From Cynocephalus volans (lineage: Eukaryota; Chordata; Mammalia; Dermoptera; Cynocephalidae): 64,000 bases of DNA. Below are positions 25,301-32,759 of this stretch, in pieces. The DNA lies in the NCBI RefSeq assembly GCF_027409185.1, contig NC_084472.1, forward strand, positions 49,525,427 through 49,589,426. The letters are read 5' to 3'. The notes under the pieces were generated by a model. The model had not been told where the DNA came from. It was given only the letters and a program-made list of their open reading frames with translations, and did no database searches. Both the position numbers and the translations under genes were made by a program. How positions within the stretch are numbered: position 1 is the first letter of the stretch; each line of letters starts with the position of its first letter.

Positions 25301-25901
25301 TTTCCTCCATACTCAGTAAAAATGAGTTTTCCTTAGAAATGTAACTGATCCTTAAATGCTTTAAAAAATTTTTTTTTTAATTTTAGCTATCTGGAGCAGT
25401 ATAAATGTTAAAAATGAATTATGTACTTTATTTCTTAAATGATGTACACAGCATACCAAAATAAAAGTATCATTTTGCAGAACTGTGGTGAAAATTACGT
25501 GAAATAAAGTTTTGTAAAGTGTGATATAAATGATACCTATTATTGTTTTCTTATTAAGCTACTTGGCAGATTAAGTTTAAAAAAATTGAATGTCAAAAAT
25601 ATAATTTTTTAAGTAAACGTTCACAGAACTTTAAATTATTTTAACCTTCATTTATTCAGATCTCAAGGTTTTATAAGGAACAATTTTCAAAGTTTTATAT
25701 TATTCTATATATTTATTTTTCATTAATTTTGAAGTTAATAAACAATGTAATCACCATTTCTTGCTGTCTGCATTGGCTATTCAGTCCTTAATATTGGTTT
25801 ATAATGTGTTTTATACTTTTTAATGAAGGGCTTTGCACCATTTATCTCGCCTGAGAGACCTGGTCGATGATACCAGTGGGAAACAGTCACCGAAAATATG
25901 A
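2324..25901 (+). CDS. C18orf54: C18orf54 (LAS2, lung adenoma susceptibility protein 2), last four coding exons
   Basis: The four exons 2324-2426, 9846-9977, 17771-17841 and 25829-25901 join in one open frame and end in TGA at 25899-25901. All internal borders are AG...GT. The encoded C-terminus contains [12 protein letters not shown], then [20 protein letters not shown], then [15 protein letters not shown], then [21 protein letters not shown] recognise this from memory as the C-terminus of C18orf54/LAS2, a vertebrate protein of poorly understood function linked to lung adenoma susceptibility. No catalytic motif is visible; the tail looks helical and charged. The downstream neighbour, with a DYNAP-like membrane segment, fits the human order C18orf54 then DYNAP. 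The 5' part of the gene is outside the window. The intron before exon 17771-17841 is enlarged by a 6.2-kb sense-oriented provirus. Confidence 0.8.
2932..3069 (-). mobile_element. Short 5'-truncated retroposon (L1 3'-end-like) with 15-bp target duplication
   Basis: A 138-bp insertion in antisense orientation, marked by poly-T at 2932-2940 (its poly-A tail on the minus strand). The target duplication 'tacatttgggatctt' lies at 2917-2931 and 3070-3084, which fits L1-driven target-primed reverse transcription. The body resembles the 3' part of a mammalian L1 as I remember it. The exact duplication suggests a moderately young insertion. Confidence 0.7.
3885..4330 (-). repeat. Antisense L1 3' fragment (L1M-type)
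   Basis: Wording typical of mammalian L1M 3' ends read antisense: 'tttagttgtacagaaagtta', then 'ggtcatgtctccttaat' and 'cctcaatttgggtttgtct'. The same family recurs at about 49,915-50,345. Divergent and non-coding. It may extend toward 5,500, but I cannot follow it reliably past the AT-rich stretch at 4330-4420. Confidence 0.55.
6290..8215. repeat. L1-type 5' region block, degenerate
   Basis: The phrases 'tttgtctgggaaagacttta', 'ccttcatatttgaaggttag' and 'ggtttctactgagaaatctg' recur in mammalian genomes in old L1 5' regions, as I remember them. The right part (7,400-8,200) is more GC-rich and gives overlapping short frames on both strands, which I treat as chance. The orientation was not resolved and the family name is a recollection. 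Confidence 0.45.
8225..8960 (-). repeat. Antisense L1 3'-region segment, split by a MITE
   Basis: Reads like the antisense of the L1M ORF2 end and 3' region: 'ggtaaaatatacataacata', 'caaggttcatccatattgta', 'ggctattgtgaataatgctg', 'ggatatatacctagaagag'. A small palindromic element (8497-8582) interrupts it. Several short frames in the segment are relics of the antisense strand and not genes. Confidence 0.65.
8497..8582. mobile_element. Palindromic mariner-like MITE, copy 1
   Basis: An 86-bp near-palindrome. The left arm 'gggatcttcaaaaagttcat' pairs with the right arm 'cacgaactttttgaa', and TA dinucleotides flank both ends, as expected for a Tc1/mariner-type miniature element. Two relatives are at 58,420-58,504 and 63,899-63,983. 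It is inserted in the L1 segment and so is younger than it. Confidence 0.6.
9846..9977 (+). CDS. C18orf54: C18orf54 exon, third from the end
   Basis: A 132-nt exon (44 codons, phase 0 at both ends), with acceptor 'ctgttttaatattag' and donor AA|GTAAGT. It encodes [19 protein letters not shown], then [20 protein letters not shown], then EEIKQ. This is the segment that most clearly identifies the gene. Confidence 0.82.
10540..10930 (-). repeat. Antisense L1 3'-UTR fragment
   Basis: Contains 'gaaatggctaaattgagcta', 'ctcctcctgtctaactgaaa' and 'agtgagatgtggtattt', wording I associate with L1 3' UTRs read antisense. It lies just upstream of the MIR that received the provirus. Confidence 0.65.
10960..11037 (+). 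repeat. MIR SINE, left half, interrupted by the provirus
   Basis: 'tctgtaaaatgaggttgttg' followed by 'agtatggtgtttggcac' is typical of the 3' half of a MIR. It resumes after the provirus as 'ttggtaaatagtagctct' at 17,281. The four bases gcac (11,034-11,037) are repeated at 17,277-17,280 and form the target duplication of the insertion. Confidence 0.75.
11243..11338 (+). repeat. Tandem 48-bp CCAAT-containing repeat in U3
   Basis: Two direct copies (11,243-11,290 and 11,291-11,338) each start 'aact(a/g)accaattaaactt' and end in 'tgtacccgcgctt'. Each carries a CCAAT box. The duplication lies just upstream of the TATA box, where gammaretroviral enhancer repeats usually sit. The 3' LTR has the same duplication, so it preceded this integration. 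Confidence 0.85.
11339..11346 (+). promoter_or_regulatory. TATA box of the 5' LTR promoter
   Basis: TATAAAAA lies about 28 bp before the predicted R start near 11,367, the usual spacing for an RNA polymerase II promoter. The 3' LTR has the same box at 17,078-17,085, which could drive transcription into the downstream host intron. Confidence 0.88.
11373..11390 (+). promoter_or_regulatory. R-region stem-loop palindrome
   Basis: 'cagtctttcgaaagactg' is a perfect 18-bp inverted repeat at the start of R and would form a hairpin at the 5' end of the viral RNA. Gammaretroviruses are known to carry a comparable R stem-loop that affects RNA export and use. Repeated at 17,112-17,129. Confidence 0.75.
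11415..11420 (+). terminator. AATAAA polyadenylation signal in the 5' LTR
   Basis: A canonical hexamer within R, followed by the U5 sequence 'cctcttgtttttgcatccga'. The matching signal in the 3' LTR is at 17,154-17,159. Both are in the sense direction of the host gene and could cause premature polyadenylation of C18orf54 transcripts. Confidence 0.85.
11513..11530 (+). promoter_or_regulatory. Primer-binding site for tRNA-Pro
   Basis: The 18 bases 'tgggggctcgtccgggat' are complementary to the 3' end (including CCA) of vertebrate tRNA-Pro. They follow the LTR end after two extra T bases. tRNA-Pro priming is usual for MLV, GALV and KoRV. The same 18 bases appear again after the 3' LTR, which is not normal. 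Confidence 0.95.
11570..11576 (+). promoter_or_regulatory. Viral 5' splice donor
   Basis: AG|GTAAG in the untranslated leader (cut after 11,571) matches the consensus exactly. It is placed like the donor that gammaretroviruses use to make spliced env mRNA. The matching acceptor near the end of pol was not located with confidence. Confidence 0.7.
11591..11655 (+). repeat. Five 13-bp tandem repeats in the viral leader
   Basis: The unit 'ttctgtgtctcgt' starts at 11,591, 11,604, 11,617 and 11,630; a fifth, divergent copy ends near 11,655. It lies between the splice donor and the Gag-leader frame, in the region where packaging structures normally sit. Repeat number probably varies between copies of this virus. 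Confidence 0.85.
11721..13373 (+). pseudogene. gag: gag (broken): leader extension, matrix, p12, capsid, then frameshift at a poly-A tract
   Basis: The Gag ATG is at 11,988, giving MGQGALTPL with a Gly-2 myristoylation site. An in-frame open extension of 89 codons runs upstream to 11,721 from a non-AUG codon (GTG there). It contains the hydrophobic stretch [19 protein letters not shown], as expected of a glycosylated-Gag leader. The proline-rich p12-like part has a PSAP late-domain motif. Capsid starts near PLRAIGPP (about 12,577), and a charged Glu/Lys/Arg helix follows from about 13,240. The frame enters a 39-A tract (13,330-13,368) and stops at 13,371-13,373, so nucleocapsid lies in another frame. 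The function would be virion assembly at the plasma membrane. The break is real in this sequence, but the A-run length could be a sequencing or assembly error. Confidence 0.9.
13330..13368 (+). repeat. A39 homopolymer inside gag
   Basis: 39 consecutive A bases replace what should be a short Lys-rich stretch between capsid and nucleocapsid. The length throws the downstream frame out. Runs this long are unstable and error-prone, so the true length is uncertain. Confidence 0.85.
13374..13585 (+). pseudogene. gag: gag nucleocapsid part, out of frame, ending at the UAG read-through stop
   Basis: This frame holds one CCHC zinc knuckle, [15 protein letters not shown] (C-x2-C-x4-H-x4-C), surrounded by basic residues, which is the RNA-binding nucleocapsid. 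It ends at TAG 13,583-13,585, followed by GGG, and the same frame stays open into protease. Gammaretroviruses make Gag-Pol by read-through of exactly such a UAG. The segment has no start of its own and is cut off from capsid by the A39 tract. Confidence 0.88.
13586..14299 (+). pseudogene. pol: pro-pol remnant: protease plus the first part of reverse transcriptase
   Basis: Open in frame from the gag UAG. The aspartic protease active site LVDTGAEHS lies near 13,662-13,688; the later GRDIL motif is at about 13,852. Reverse-transcriptase N-terminal sequence follows from about 13,950 to LPVKKPGT near 14,255, the start of the fingers. There the frame runs into the deletion junction and stops at 14,297-14,299. 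The YxDD catalytic region, connection, RNase H and integrase core are absent. The protease itself looks complete, but nothing upstream can supply it in a normal Gag-Pol because gag is frameshifted. Confidence 0.88.
14255..14275 (+). other. pol deletion junction
   Basis: Between the RT words KKPGT (before about 14,255) and the integrase words from 14,271, roughly 2.3 kb of pol is missing. The junction also changes reading frame: protease/RT is in one frame and the following integrase in another. The bases 'ggccacacaactgggg' at 14,255-14,270 are the likely joint. I cannot place it to the base without a full-length relative. Confidence 0.75.
14271..14552 (+). pseudogene. pol: Integrase fragment, upstream of the frameshift
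   Basis: The frame starting at 14,271 encodes end-of-core integrase sequence, including [16 protein letters not shown] and [20 protein letters not shown]. That places it in the last third of gammaretroviral integrase. After a run of eight C bases at 14,478-14,485 the frame no longer looks like integrase and stops at 14,550-14,552. The D,D-35-E catalytic centre is mostly or wholly lost to the deletion. Confidence 0.85.
14495..14887 (+). pseudogene. pol: Integrase C-terminal domain fragment, shifted frame
   Basis: This frame continues the integrase after the C8 run: a basic SH3-like C-terminal domain with [10 protein letters not shown] and [14 protein letters not shown], which in gammaretroviruses binds DNA and host BET proteins. 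It stops at 14,885-14,887. The first 140 nt of env overlap it in another frame, the normal arrangement for this genus. Confidence 0.85.
14748..16733 (+). CDS. env: Gammaretroviral envelope glycoprotein, open reading frame of 661 codons
   Basis: ATG at 14,748 opens a signal peptide with the hydrophobic core [11 protein letters not shown]. The surface subunit has the isomerase motif CWLC (15,744-15,755) and several N-x-S/T sites. The furin site RFKR ends at 16,148. The transmembrane subunit begins with a hydrophobic fusion peptide ([16 protein letters not shown]), followed by a heptad region, the CX6CC motif (CAALREECC, 16,401-16,427), the anchor [11 protein letters not shown] and a short tail. 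Length and order match GALV/KoRV-type Env, which in the exogenous relatives mediates receptor binding and fusion. I see no stop or frameshift. Whether it is expressed or functional cannot be read from the sequence. Endogenous Env proteins of this class can block receptors, but that is inference here. Confidence 0.93.
   Translation: MASLPGSMLPISSLHHPRHQTRPGSWKGLIILLSCVFGGGKMSPPGKNPHRPVTLTWKVLSQTGDVVWVKQAAQPPWTWWPDLKPDVCALAAGIETWDIPGSSVSASKAQIRPPDSDYTKAYNQITWGVPGCSYPRARNRLAASPFYVCPRDGRTLSEARRCGGLESLYCKEWGCETTGTVYWGPSSSWDLITVERNGSSKSCDNSGWCNPLKIKFTEKGKNSRDWAQGRTWGLRFYLTGNDPGVLFTIRLDITNMPTVAVGPDPVLAEQGPPSNKLFPMTSRQPPAAQRSTATQSLLSPGTLPPTTGDRLFGLVQGAFLALNATNPNATEHCWLCLAISPPYYEGIAFLGEANYTSAESCRWGTQGKLTLTEVTGQGLCIGTIPSTHQHLCNQTLSINSSGDHQYLLPSNHSWWACSTGLTPCVSLSVFNQSKDFCVQVQLIPRIYYHPEETLLQAYDNPHPRFKREPLTLTLAVLLGIVAGIGTGSAALIKGPIDLQRGLTELQTAMDTDLRALQDSVSKLEDSLTSLSEVVLQNRRGLDLLFLREGGLCAALREECCFYVDHSGVIRDTMAKLKQRLDKRQLERQKDQNWFEGWFNSSPWFTTLLSTIAGPLVLLLLLLILGPCVINRLVQFINDRISTIKVLVLRQKYQTIDNENNF
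16762..16776 (+). promoter_or_regulatory. Polypurine tract
   Basis: 'agagaaatgggggaa' lies directly before the TG of the 3' LTR and is the primer site for plus-strand DNA synthesis. Its G-run and position match other gammaretroviruses. Confidence 0.9.
16777..17249 (+). repeat. 3' LTR of the provirus
   Basis: 473 bp, with no difference from the 5' LTR by eye. TATA box 17,078-17,085, palindrome 17,112-17,129, AATAAA 17,154-17,159. It ends in TCTTTCA at 17,249. In an ordinary provirus the host duplication would start at 17,250; here 27 further non-host bases follow. Confidence 0.95.
17250..17276 (+). other. Retained TT plus a 25-nt DNA copy of the tRNA-Pro 3' end at the provirus right edge
   Basis: After the LTR come TT (normally removed by integrase) and 25 bases, 17,252-17,276. 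They equal the reverse complement of tRNA-Pro positions 76 back to 52. The first 18 repeat the primer-binding site; the next seven, 'ttgaacc', are the T-loop complement and are absent after the 5' binding site (which continues 'cggagac'). They therefore cannot have come from the viral genome. The host duplication gcac follows at 17,277-17,280. The primer tRNA was evidently copied past m1A58, the usual stop, and not trimmed before integration. Confidence 0.9.
17277..17320 (+). repeat. MIR SINE, right half after the provirus
   Basis: 'gcacttggtaaatagtagct' completes the MIR that begins at 10,960. Removing the provirus and one gcac gives an uninterrupted MIR tail, which confirms the insertion point and the 4-bp target duplication. 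Confidence 0.75.
17771..17841 (+). CDS. C18orf54: C18orf54 exon, next to last
   Basis: A 71-nt exon with acceptor 'tttaaataatag' and donor AA|GTAAGT. It enters in phase 0 and encodes [20 protein letters not shown], then SLQ plus two bases of a Lys codon. The first G of the last exon completes that codon, which supports the pairing. Confidence 0.82.
18790..19030 (+). repeat. MIR SINE
   Basis: 'accctatgagataagtgcta', followed by 'tactagtaagaggtagcagcag'-like wording and the ending 'ctggtttgaaagccagtg', follows the MIR pattern. It is divergent and non-coding. Confidence 0.65.
20031..20815. repeat. Minisatellite: eight units of about 106 bp
   Basis: Units are marked by 'tgcttcctg(t/c)ggtggct' and 'gggctggctgcac' words. 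Unit starts fall near 20,033, 20,135, 20,241, 20,349, 20,455, 20,562, 20,647 and 20,753; the sixth is shortened to about 85 bp. The units differ by scattered substitutions. Long open frames on both strands arise because the unit is GC-rich and stop-poor. Confidence 0.85.
21610..22200 (-). repeat. LTR-like segment (ERV1 type) within the composite element
   Basis: On the minus strand it carries TATAAAG near 21,795, then 'gcattaaacctg' about 90 bp later. The T/C-rich stretch that follows leads to 'ctcttgaattctttcctg' and 'ggagtcaagaacctgttag', wording usual for R-U5 of class I endogenous retroviruses. I cannot name the family. Its right boundary is unclear. Confidence 0.5.
25829..25901 (+). CDS. 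C18orf54: C18orf54 last coding exon with stop codon
   Basis: The acceptor '...tttttaatgaag' precedes GGCTTTG. The first G completes the split Lys codon, then [20 protein letters not shown] and PKI end at TGA 25,899-25,901. Two AATAAA hexamers follow in the 3' UTR, at 25,909-25,914 and 25,926-25,931; a further one lies near 26,883. The length of the UTR cannot be fixed from sequence alone. Confidence 0.85.
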
Positions 25902-28892
25902 AGAGGAAAATAAAACTGTCACCAAAATAAATAGTCACCACAAAACAAACATGTATTTTTTTCTGTTACTTAAACTGACAATGTAATTATAAGCCATACG
26001 TTATTCTGTGATTAGTTCAAGTATTATATATTTCTAAAAAACTGAACTTGAAAATATCCATAGGTTTTATGACCTATCCTCATTTTGTGCCAAAATACTA
26101 GAATGCGAACTGGAAAGATCCACGGTAAAGTCTTACTTTGGTCCTCAGGCCTGCAAATGTCTAATTTTGAAAGATGGATGATTTCCGTTTTTAAAGCTTG
26201 CCTGGACTTACCCTCTTCAGCATCCCCTTTATTTTGTTGTCTGGTTCTGTATCAGTAAGAATGCCTCATTTCTGTCTAAAATCTCTTAAGTTAAATAGAC
26301 TTTTTTGACACAGTTAGCACTTATTGTAAAGTAGCTTAAAGGAACATCAAAATTGTTATGATGTGTCTTCTTATCCATATGGAAGTCTGTTGCTTTTAAG
26401 TTTTCATAAATGAAATATTTAAGATATTTTGTATTTTCAAATGGCATCAATTTAATAGTGGGTGATGCAGAAATGTTTTTATTTTGTGACATCCTAGAGA
26501 ACCTCCTCATTTAGTTAGTGTTTGATTCTGTTTAAGATAATCTTGATAATACATGACAGTTTACAAAACATTTTGCGGGGGAGATATTTAAGAAGTTAGT
26601 ATTTTGATAAAAGATTATTTCTCAGATTTTAGTTTTGGTGTTAGCTCAAGCTAGTGAAAATTGTGACTCCGTGGCCAATTGCTTTATGAAATTTGATAAC
26701 TAAACCTAAAGAAAATGAATATGGATAATCAGAGAGCAACTCTGTATTTTAAAGCTATTTTGTTAAGAGTTGAGCTTTCATTAAAGCAATCTGTAGTCTT
26801 CAAAGTTTGTCTCTGGCTGAAACTGAACAGAGCTCTGTAATTTTGTAATTTCTACCAAGCAAGTATTATTATTAATATTTCTAATAAACAGGAAGAATCT
26901 TTACAAACAAAACTAAAAGTTAAGTCATAAAACATAACTAATACAGCATAATAAAAAAATCTGATGAAATTCAAGAACATCTGTGTGCATATACAAATAC
27001 TATAAATTAACACTATCCAAATGGTAGCATCTTTTTTATGTAGATTTTCTGTCAAATAGTAATTCCTAAGCATGGGTGAATCAAAGAATTTTTTTTTTCC
27101 AAGTTATTAAGGCACTGACATGTCAAACACTGTCAAGTGAACCCTGTTTTTTCTTTTTCTTTCTTGGCCAGTGGGTTTTTCATCATCATATGCTGTGGGT
27201 ATTTGAAAGGCACTTGCCAATAGGTTTGTTTTGTTCACTCTGTGGAGATCTTTTTGCCGCTGACATTCTATTTTCTGATTATGGTCTGCTTCAGAGAAAA
27301 TAGCTTGTATAGCCAAACAAGGAGTTACTTTGAAGATTGAAGTACATCTGACTAAAAAAATGCAGATTTTAAGTAGGCAAACATCAGGTGGATCCAAGTG
27401 GGTCATGTTCTAGGCCTAGCAAAATCCACTATTAGACAAATTCTAAAGAAGGAAGAGAAGATAAAGACATCAGGTAATAGCTTCTAATTGCATATTAGTT
27501 ATATGTTGATCATACATAATATACACTGTCTGGAAAGCATGTTCAAAGAGATTATGCTGTAATGACTGAACAGCACTCATTTAGTTAGTGTTCCCATTTG
27601 CAAGAACCTATCTCCAGTACTAAAAAAGATAATCCTGTTCTAAAATTTTGTTATAAGTAATATTTTAAGAAACTTGATTCTACTTACCAGAGGAGCATTA
27701 ATTTTTCCTTTTGTGCTAAATATGGAAAGGTTTAGTCTTTTATCTAAAAGAAGAATTAATTTTTTCAAAATGATTGATTTCAACCTTTTAAAAAGGTATA
27801 GGAGAGTCAGTTAAGAAAACACATCTGAATGATGTTCAAGAAATTCTCTGAAGAAGTGATTTTAATTAAATGTTTCATAAATATTTCAGGGTTTTTGATG
27901 TATTTTTATTTTTTTGTTGTTTTGAGGTTTTCAGGAGGCAAAAGGGGGACAATAATATGGAGACTGCTAAATTGAGAATTTAAAGCAGATGAGAACAATT
28001 AGATTTGAAAAATTGCTTTGTGAATGTAAAATTTTATCAATCCCTTGCTCTCTTTTAGGTATATTGAGAAAATGTTAATTGAGAAAAAAATTAAGGAACC
28101 TTTAGTATTATGTTTCAAATTTGAGTGTCAAAAAGAAAAAAAAAAAAGCCCAAATCCAAAAATTATTTGAGATCAAGGGATAAAAGTGTGACCAGTATGT
28201 GAAGAGTCAAAACTGAAGTGTATTGTCTTTACTATCAGTAAGAACTCTGCTTTCAGCTTTTTTTGGTAACAATTCATTTCCACTTCATAGAGATTTCTGA
28301 CCAAATCTAGGAGTTCTTTCTTCTTGGGTTTGTTTTGGGTATATGTCTCCGTATTGATGTTATTTTTTTGTTGGAATTAATAAATGTGCGGGGGGTTAGT
28401 ATTATTTTGTATCTAGTAGTTTATGATATCTTGTTAAATTATATGTTATACCAAAATGTTGCCTGAAGATAATCATGACAAGATTCTTTTTTTTCCCTGT
28501 GTTTTGAATACATGGAATTGCACTTATAAATTTGAATTTTTGTTTCATTTTTTCTGTCCCACCCTTCACTCTCTATATCTTAAAATTTGGTGGAAGTGCT
28601 ATCAGAAGTGAACTTGTCAGAAGGTAGCTAGACTGAAAGGAGATAAAAGAAGCAAAAGGTCAATAAAATTGATAATTTCTGAGCAATTGAAGTTTCTTCA
28701 AATGTGCAAAACTGTGTATCTCTCTATTCCATGTATAGATTGGATATTTTACACCTGTTTATATGTTGTGTTGGATTGCAGTACCTATCATATATGATTG
28801 AGATGAATGTAAGCCTAAACCTGAATGCATTGTATACGAGGTAATATTGTTAGATATTTTACCTGTGATATTTGAAATTATTCCTTTCCCAT

Positions 28893-28956
28893 TTCCTTCC
28901 TTCCTTCCTTCCTTCATTTCTTCCTTCCTTCCTTCCTTCCTTTTTTTTTTTTTTTT
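28893..28956. repeat. (CCTT)n microsatellite with T-rich tail
   Basis: Repeated 'ttcc' units with one 'ttcatttc' interruption, then about 16 T bases. A simple repeat. Confidence 0.9.
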
Positions 28957-29379
28957 CTTCTTCTTTAAATTCATATGTCCCTAAGATTGTTTTCCCTTTT
29001 TGGACACACACACACACAAAAATATCTTAGCTTTCTATCCTCCCAGTTTATTCTGCATTGTCTTTACCCTAGGTTAGACTCTGCTATGTAACTTTTCTCA
29101 CAGTGTAACAACTTTTATCCATCCTTCACAGCCTTCATCAGGACTAATTCATTTTTTTTCTAATACTTCAATCTCAAACATTCCTCCCTCAATTGGAAGC
29201 CAGACTTTTGAAGCCAGACTGACTAGTCTTTGCCAGACACTGTTGTATACCACTACTCTAACCTTACTGATTTATTTCAACACATTTGCTGTAGCTAAAT
29301 TGCTTTACTCAGATTCTCTGACACTTTCTATGTATATTTTTATCTTTGTGCAAATTATTTCTCATACTTGAAATACTCA

Positions 29380-29590
29380 TTTTCATTCTTCATTTATCTA
29401 AATCTTACTCTTACATTTCTTTAAAGGTCTGACCAAATCTTGCATTTCCTTTTCCATACAGGCTAATCATTCTTCAAACTCTGGTAGATTGGCTTCCTTC
29501 CTCTATCACTCAGCTTTTATATTTCTTGTTTTAATATTTTGGATAGTGCCTCTTATACCATGTTGTACCCCTAGTGGAGAAAATGTATCT
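29380..29590 (-). repeat. L2-like fragment
   Basis: The wording 'ttaaaggtctgaccaaatct', followed by 'ggctaatcattcttcaaact', resembles the antisense 3' part of LINE-2. Weakly conserved; the family call is tentative. Confidence 0.4.
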
Positions 29591-29784
29591 CAAGAAATGT
29601 TAGGTGATTGATTCTGTTTTATCTCCTTGATGATAGTGCCTCTTATATTTCTTTAGATAATCAAGAAAATGTAAACTATGTTATACACAGTGGCCTTAAG
29701 TGTTGATTGATGATTCTAAACCTGGTTCCCTGTATAAGATTGTAAGTTCAAGATAAGAGAAACCACATCTGCAAATCATTCTAT

Positions 29785-30180
29785 TTTTTAAAAACTTTTT
29801 TTTAGATTAAAGACAATTTTTTTAGAGCAGTTTTAGGTTCATGTCAAAATTAAGAGGAATATACAGAGATTTTCCATATGCCCCCACACCCATACATATA
29901 GCCTCCTTGTTATCAACATCCTCCACCAGAGTGGTGGATTTGTTAAAACTGATGAACCTACACTGACACATCATAATCACCCAAAGTCCATAGTGTTTAT
30001 ATTAGGGTTCAATTTTGGTATCGTACATTCTATGGGTTTGGATAAATGTACAATGACATGTATCTACCATTATAGTATCACGCAGAGTATTTTTCTCTGC
30101 CCTAAAAATCCTATTTGCTCTGCCTATTTATCCCTCCCACTGCCCTCTGCAAATCCATTTTACAACGAGGTAAATTAAAC
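29785..30180 (-). repeat. Antisense L1 3' fragment
   Basis: 'gagcagttttaggttcatgt', 'accagagtggtggatttgtt' and 'tgtacaatgacatgtatcta' are words of an L1M 3' region read antisense, as I recall it. The short open frame here is an antisense shadow. Confidence 0.55.
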
Positions 30181-30399
30181 CTATTTTGGGAGAGGTATTT
30201 CCTTTTTGATGTTGCTGCTTTTATCAAATAGGATCAACAGTTGTGAAAGTATTTTTAGACAACACAGTTGTAAGACTTCTGATCTCCTGAGCCCAAAAAA
30301 CTTGAGATTTTTGAGTTTTTAAGTGTTTTACATTTCCTCAGATACACAATCCATTTTATAGATCTAGGACTAAATCTAGGAAAATTTTCAATGGCTGCT

Positions 30400-30780
30400 T
30401 GTCTTAATTTGCTTGTGCTGCTACAACAAAATACCTGAGACTGGGTAATTTGTGAAGAACAGAAATTTATTTCTCACAGTTCTGGAGGCTGTGGAGTCCA
30501 AGATAAGGTCAGCAGTTTCAGCTGTCTGGTGAGGATTTCTCTGCTTCCAAGATGGCACATTGAATGCTGCATCCTTTAGAGGGGAAGAACACTGTATCCT
30601 CAAGTGGTAGAAGGGACGGAAGGCAAAAGGGACCAAACTCCCTCTGTCAAGCTCTTTTATAGTGACATTAAGCCACCTAAACACTTTCCCGAGTCCTCAC
30701 CTCCCAATACTGTTGCATTGGGGATTAAGTTTCCAACACATGAATTTTGGAGGAAATGTTCAGACCATAGCACTAGTTTT
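30400..30780. repeat. Dispersed mammalian repeat, family not assigned
   Basis: 'gctgctacaacaaaatacct', 'tttatttctcacagttctgg' and 'tgaattttggaggaaatgtt' recur widely in mammalian genomes as I remember them. I cannot name the family with confidence. Confidence 0.55.
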
Positions 30781-32759
30781 GCATTGTGTTGCTTTGAGCC
30801 TGGCTTGATGGTAATAGTTTGGATACAGTCTAGAAACAAACCACACACTGATTTTAAAAAGTTTAGTATAAAAGTTTTAAGCTACATCAGAAGATAAGGT
30901 GTAAGAGAACTGTCTGTGGTACCCTAGAGCTGAGGGAGTATCCAAGGAAAGACAAACTTGGAAGAGAGAGGCCGAAGTTTGGGTTCAGACCTTGTTGAAG
31001 GAGAGGTAGCTGTAGCTCAGTTGATGGCAGAGATTACTGGTTTGCCCAGACCAAAGCTGGTCTCTAGTCGCCAGGCAAACAGGAGGTCACCCTCCAAGGT
31101 ACAGGGAAGGTACAGCTTGTGATTGAGTATGTGGGCATGCAGAGGGACTCCGGGTGGGGGTGTGGGGTGTGGGGTGGGTGGAGGCGCAGTGAACTAGTGC
31201 TGGTAGGACGTCTGGAACATGAGGTGTATGTGCTCGGGGCGGGTCGTGGAAGGTGATCACCAGCCTCTGCCAGGTTTGTGAAGTCAGTAAAAACTACATT
31301 CTGGGAGAGTGGCTGGGGCAGAGCACCACCAGATGTCTTCACGACCACACCTCTTACTGATGGTGCAGCTGCCAAAAAGCAGCAGGAGAGCCCCTTCAGG
31401 GTGAACTTGGAGCTGAAGGACTATAACTGATAACTCATGCAGAAGTTAATCAGGTTCTAGGAAGGTTTTGTTAGTAGGGAATATCACAAGGTATATACAA
31501 AATGTCTTACCAATCCACCTCTGCCCTCCCTCTTTTGCAACATCCTGTATAGCCTGTCCAAGAAGTGTGGGCCTATAGGTAGGGTAGCAAAATGTCAGGT
31601 CACTTAGAAAACAGGAAAAATGAAAAACCTTGAGCCAATATTTCTGAAATCTAATGAATATTTCTGAAATCTAATGAGCTTCATGAAATAATTCATGAAC
31701 TAGAAATTTGGAACTATTACGTGAGTATTTTGGAGTTAGGTGAATGGTATCCTCAATCAAAATGTTAGGAGTATAGAGCATTCCTTTCATTAGTTTTCAT
31801 TAAGGTGGCTATATATCTTCTATATAAACATTTCTGGAGGTGGGAAATTCCCTACAGTTGGAATGCTCTATTTCTTAGCATATTCTTGCTTTAGTTAAGC
31901 CATGATTTGCTTTTCTGTCTTCCAAATATTGCTCTTAATTTTGCCTTTCAAGACAATATTATATACATATTTCAGTATATAATACTAAAACCAACGAGTA
32001 ATGTTCTATCCTTTGGGCTAAATGTTTCTAGTTTCTAAATTATTTCTTTGGACAAAGTTTTATTTCTTTGTTATTGTCTCACTTTTCTGGATGCCCTCCA
32101 GCTTTCAGTGTTTCTGGTTTTGTTTTGTTTATGTGGCACCAGAAGTCCAAGAGTAGAATGAGAGGACTCTGATTTTTAAATAATTTGTTACTCTATTCAA
32201 CTAGCATTTATTTGGCTCCTGGCACTGCTAGGTGTGTGTTGGGTGGATGGGGAGTCAGGGGAGCGTAGGAGTAGAAGAGGTAATGAAAAATAAGGCATGA
32301 CTCTATCATGAAGAACTCTAGTGGAGATGTATATAAATAGGTAAATGTGCACTACGATCAGGTAAGTATTGCTTCAGAGAAATGAAGATGGAACAACTGA
32401 TATAGAAGCACAGAAGATGGATCAACTAATTAGCTTGGGAAAAATCAGGAAAAATTTTGCTCAGGAAGGGATACTTGAGTTAATCTAGAAAAATGAACAG
32501 AAGTTTGCCGTCAAAGAAATTGGTTAGTAATGTATTTATTCTAGTCAGGAGGAAATATGTGCAAAGATCTGACAGGTGAAAAGGTCTGATAACAACTTAC
32601 TGCATTAGAAGGGAATATATCATGTGTTGTAGGGAAAGAAATCTGAGCTTTAGGTTAAGAAAGATTTGTTTTATAATTCCACCTCTTATTGGCTCTTTAT
32701 TGTGGACAAGTGGCTTGACCTTGCCTGAGCCTTTTTGTTTATCCTCTCATTTTAAAAAA

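Larger units (their letters stand above)
17842..25828 (+). other. C18orf54: Last intron of C18orf54
   Basis: An 8-kb intron. It contains a MIR (about 18,790-19,030) and a GC-rich composite element (about 19,840-22,250). The rest (17,842-18,790 and 22,270-25,828) is AT-rich unique sequence in which I see no gene, RNA gene or clear repeat. Confidence 0.6.
25902..32745. other. Downstream of C18orf54: 3' UTR and intergenic sequence
   Basis: Beyond the probable 3' UTR the sequence is AT-rich, with an L2-like piece (about 29,380-29,590), an antisense L1 3' piece (about 29,785-30,180), a dispersed repeat (about 30,400-30,780) and a T-rich microsatellite (28,893-28,956). A GC-rich patch at 31,060-31,400 gives a short minus-strand frame that I do not recognise and do not call. 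No RNA gene is seen. Confidence 0.5.

Noticed and set aside
31064..31375. 103-codon minus-strand frame in a GC-rich patch
   Set aside because: Low-complexity Pro/Ser/Thr content and no recognisable motif; probably chance in GC-rich sequence.
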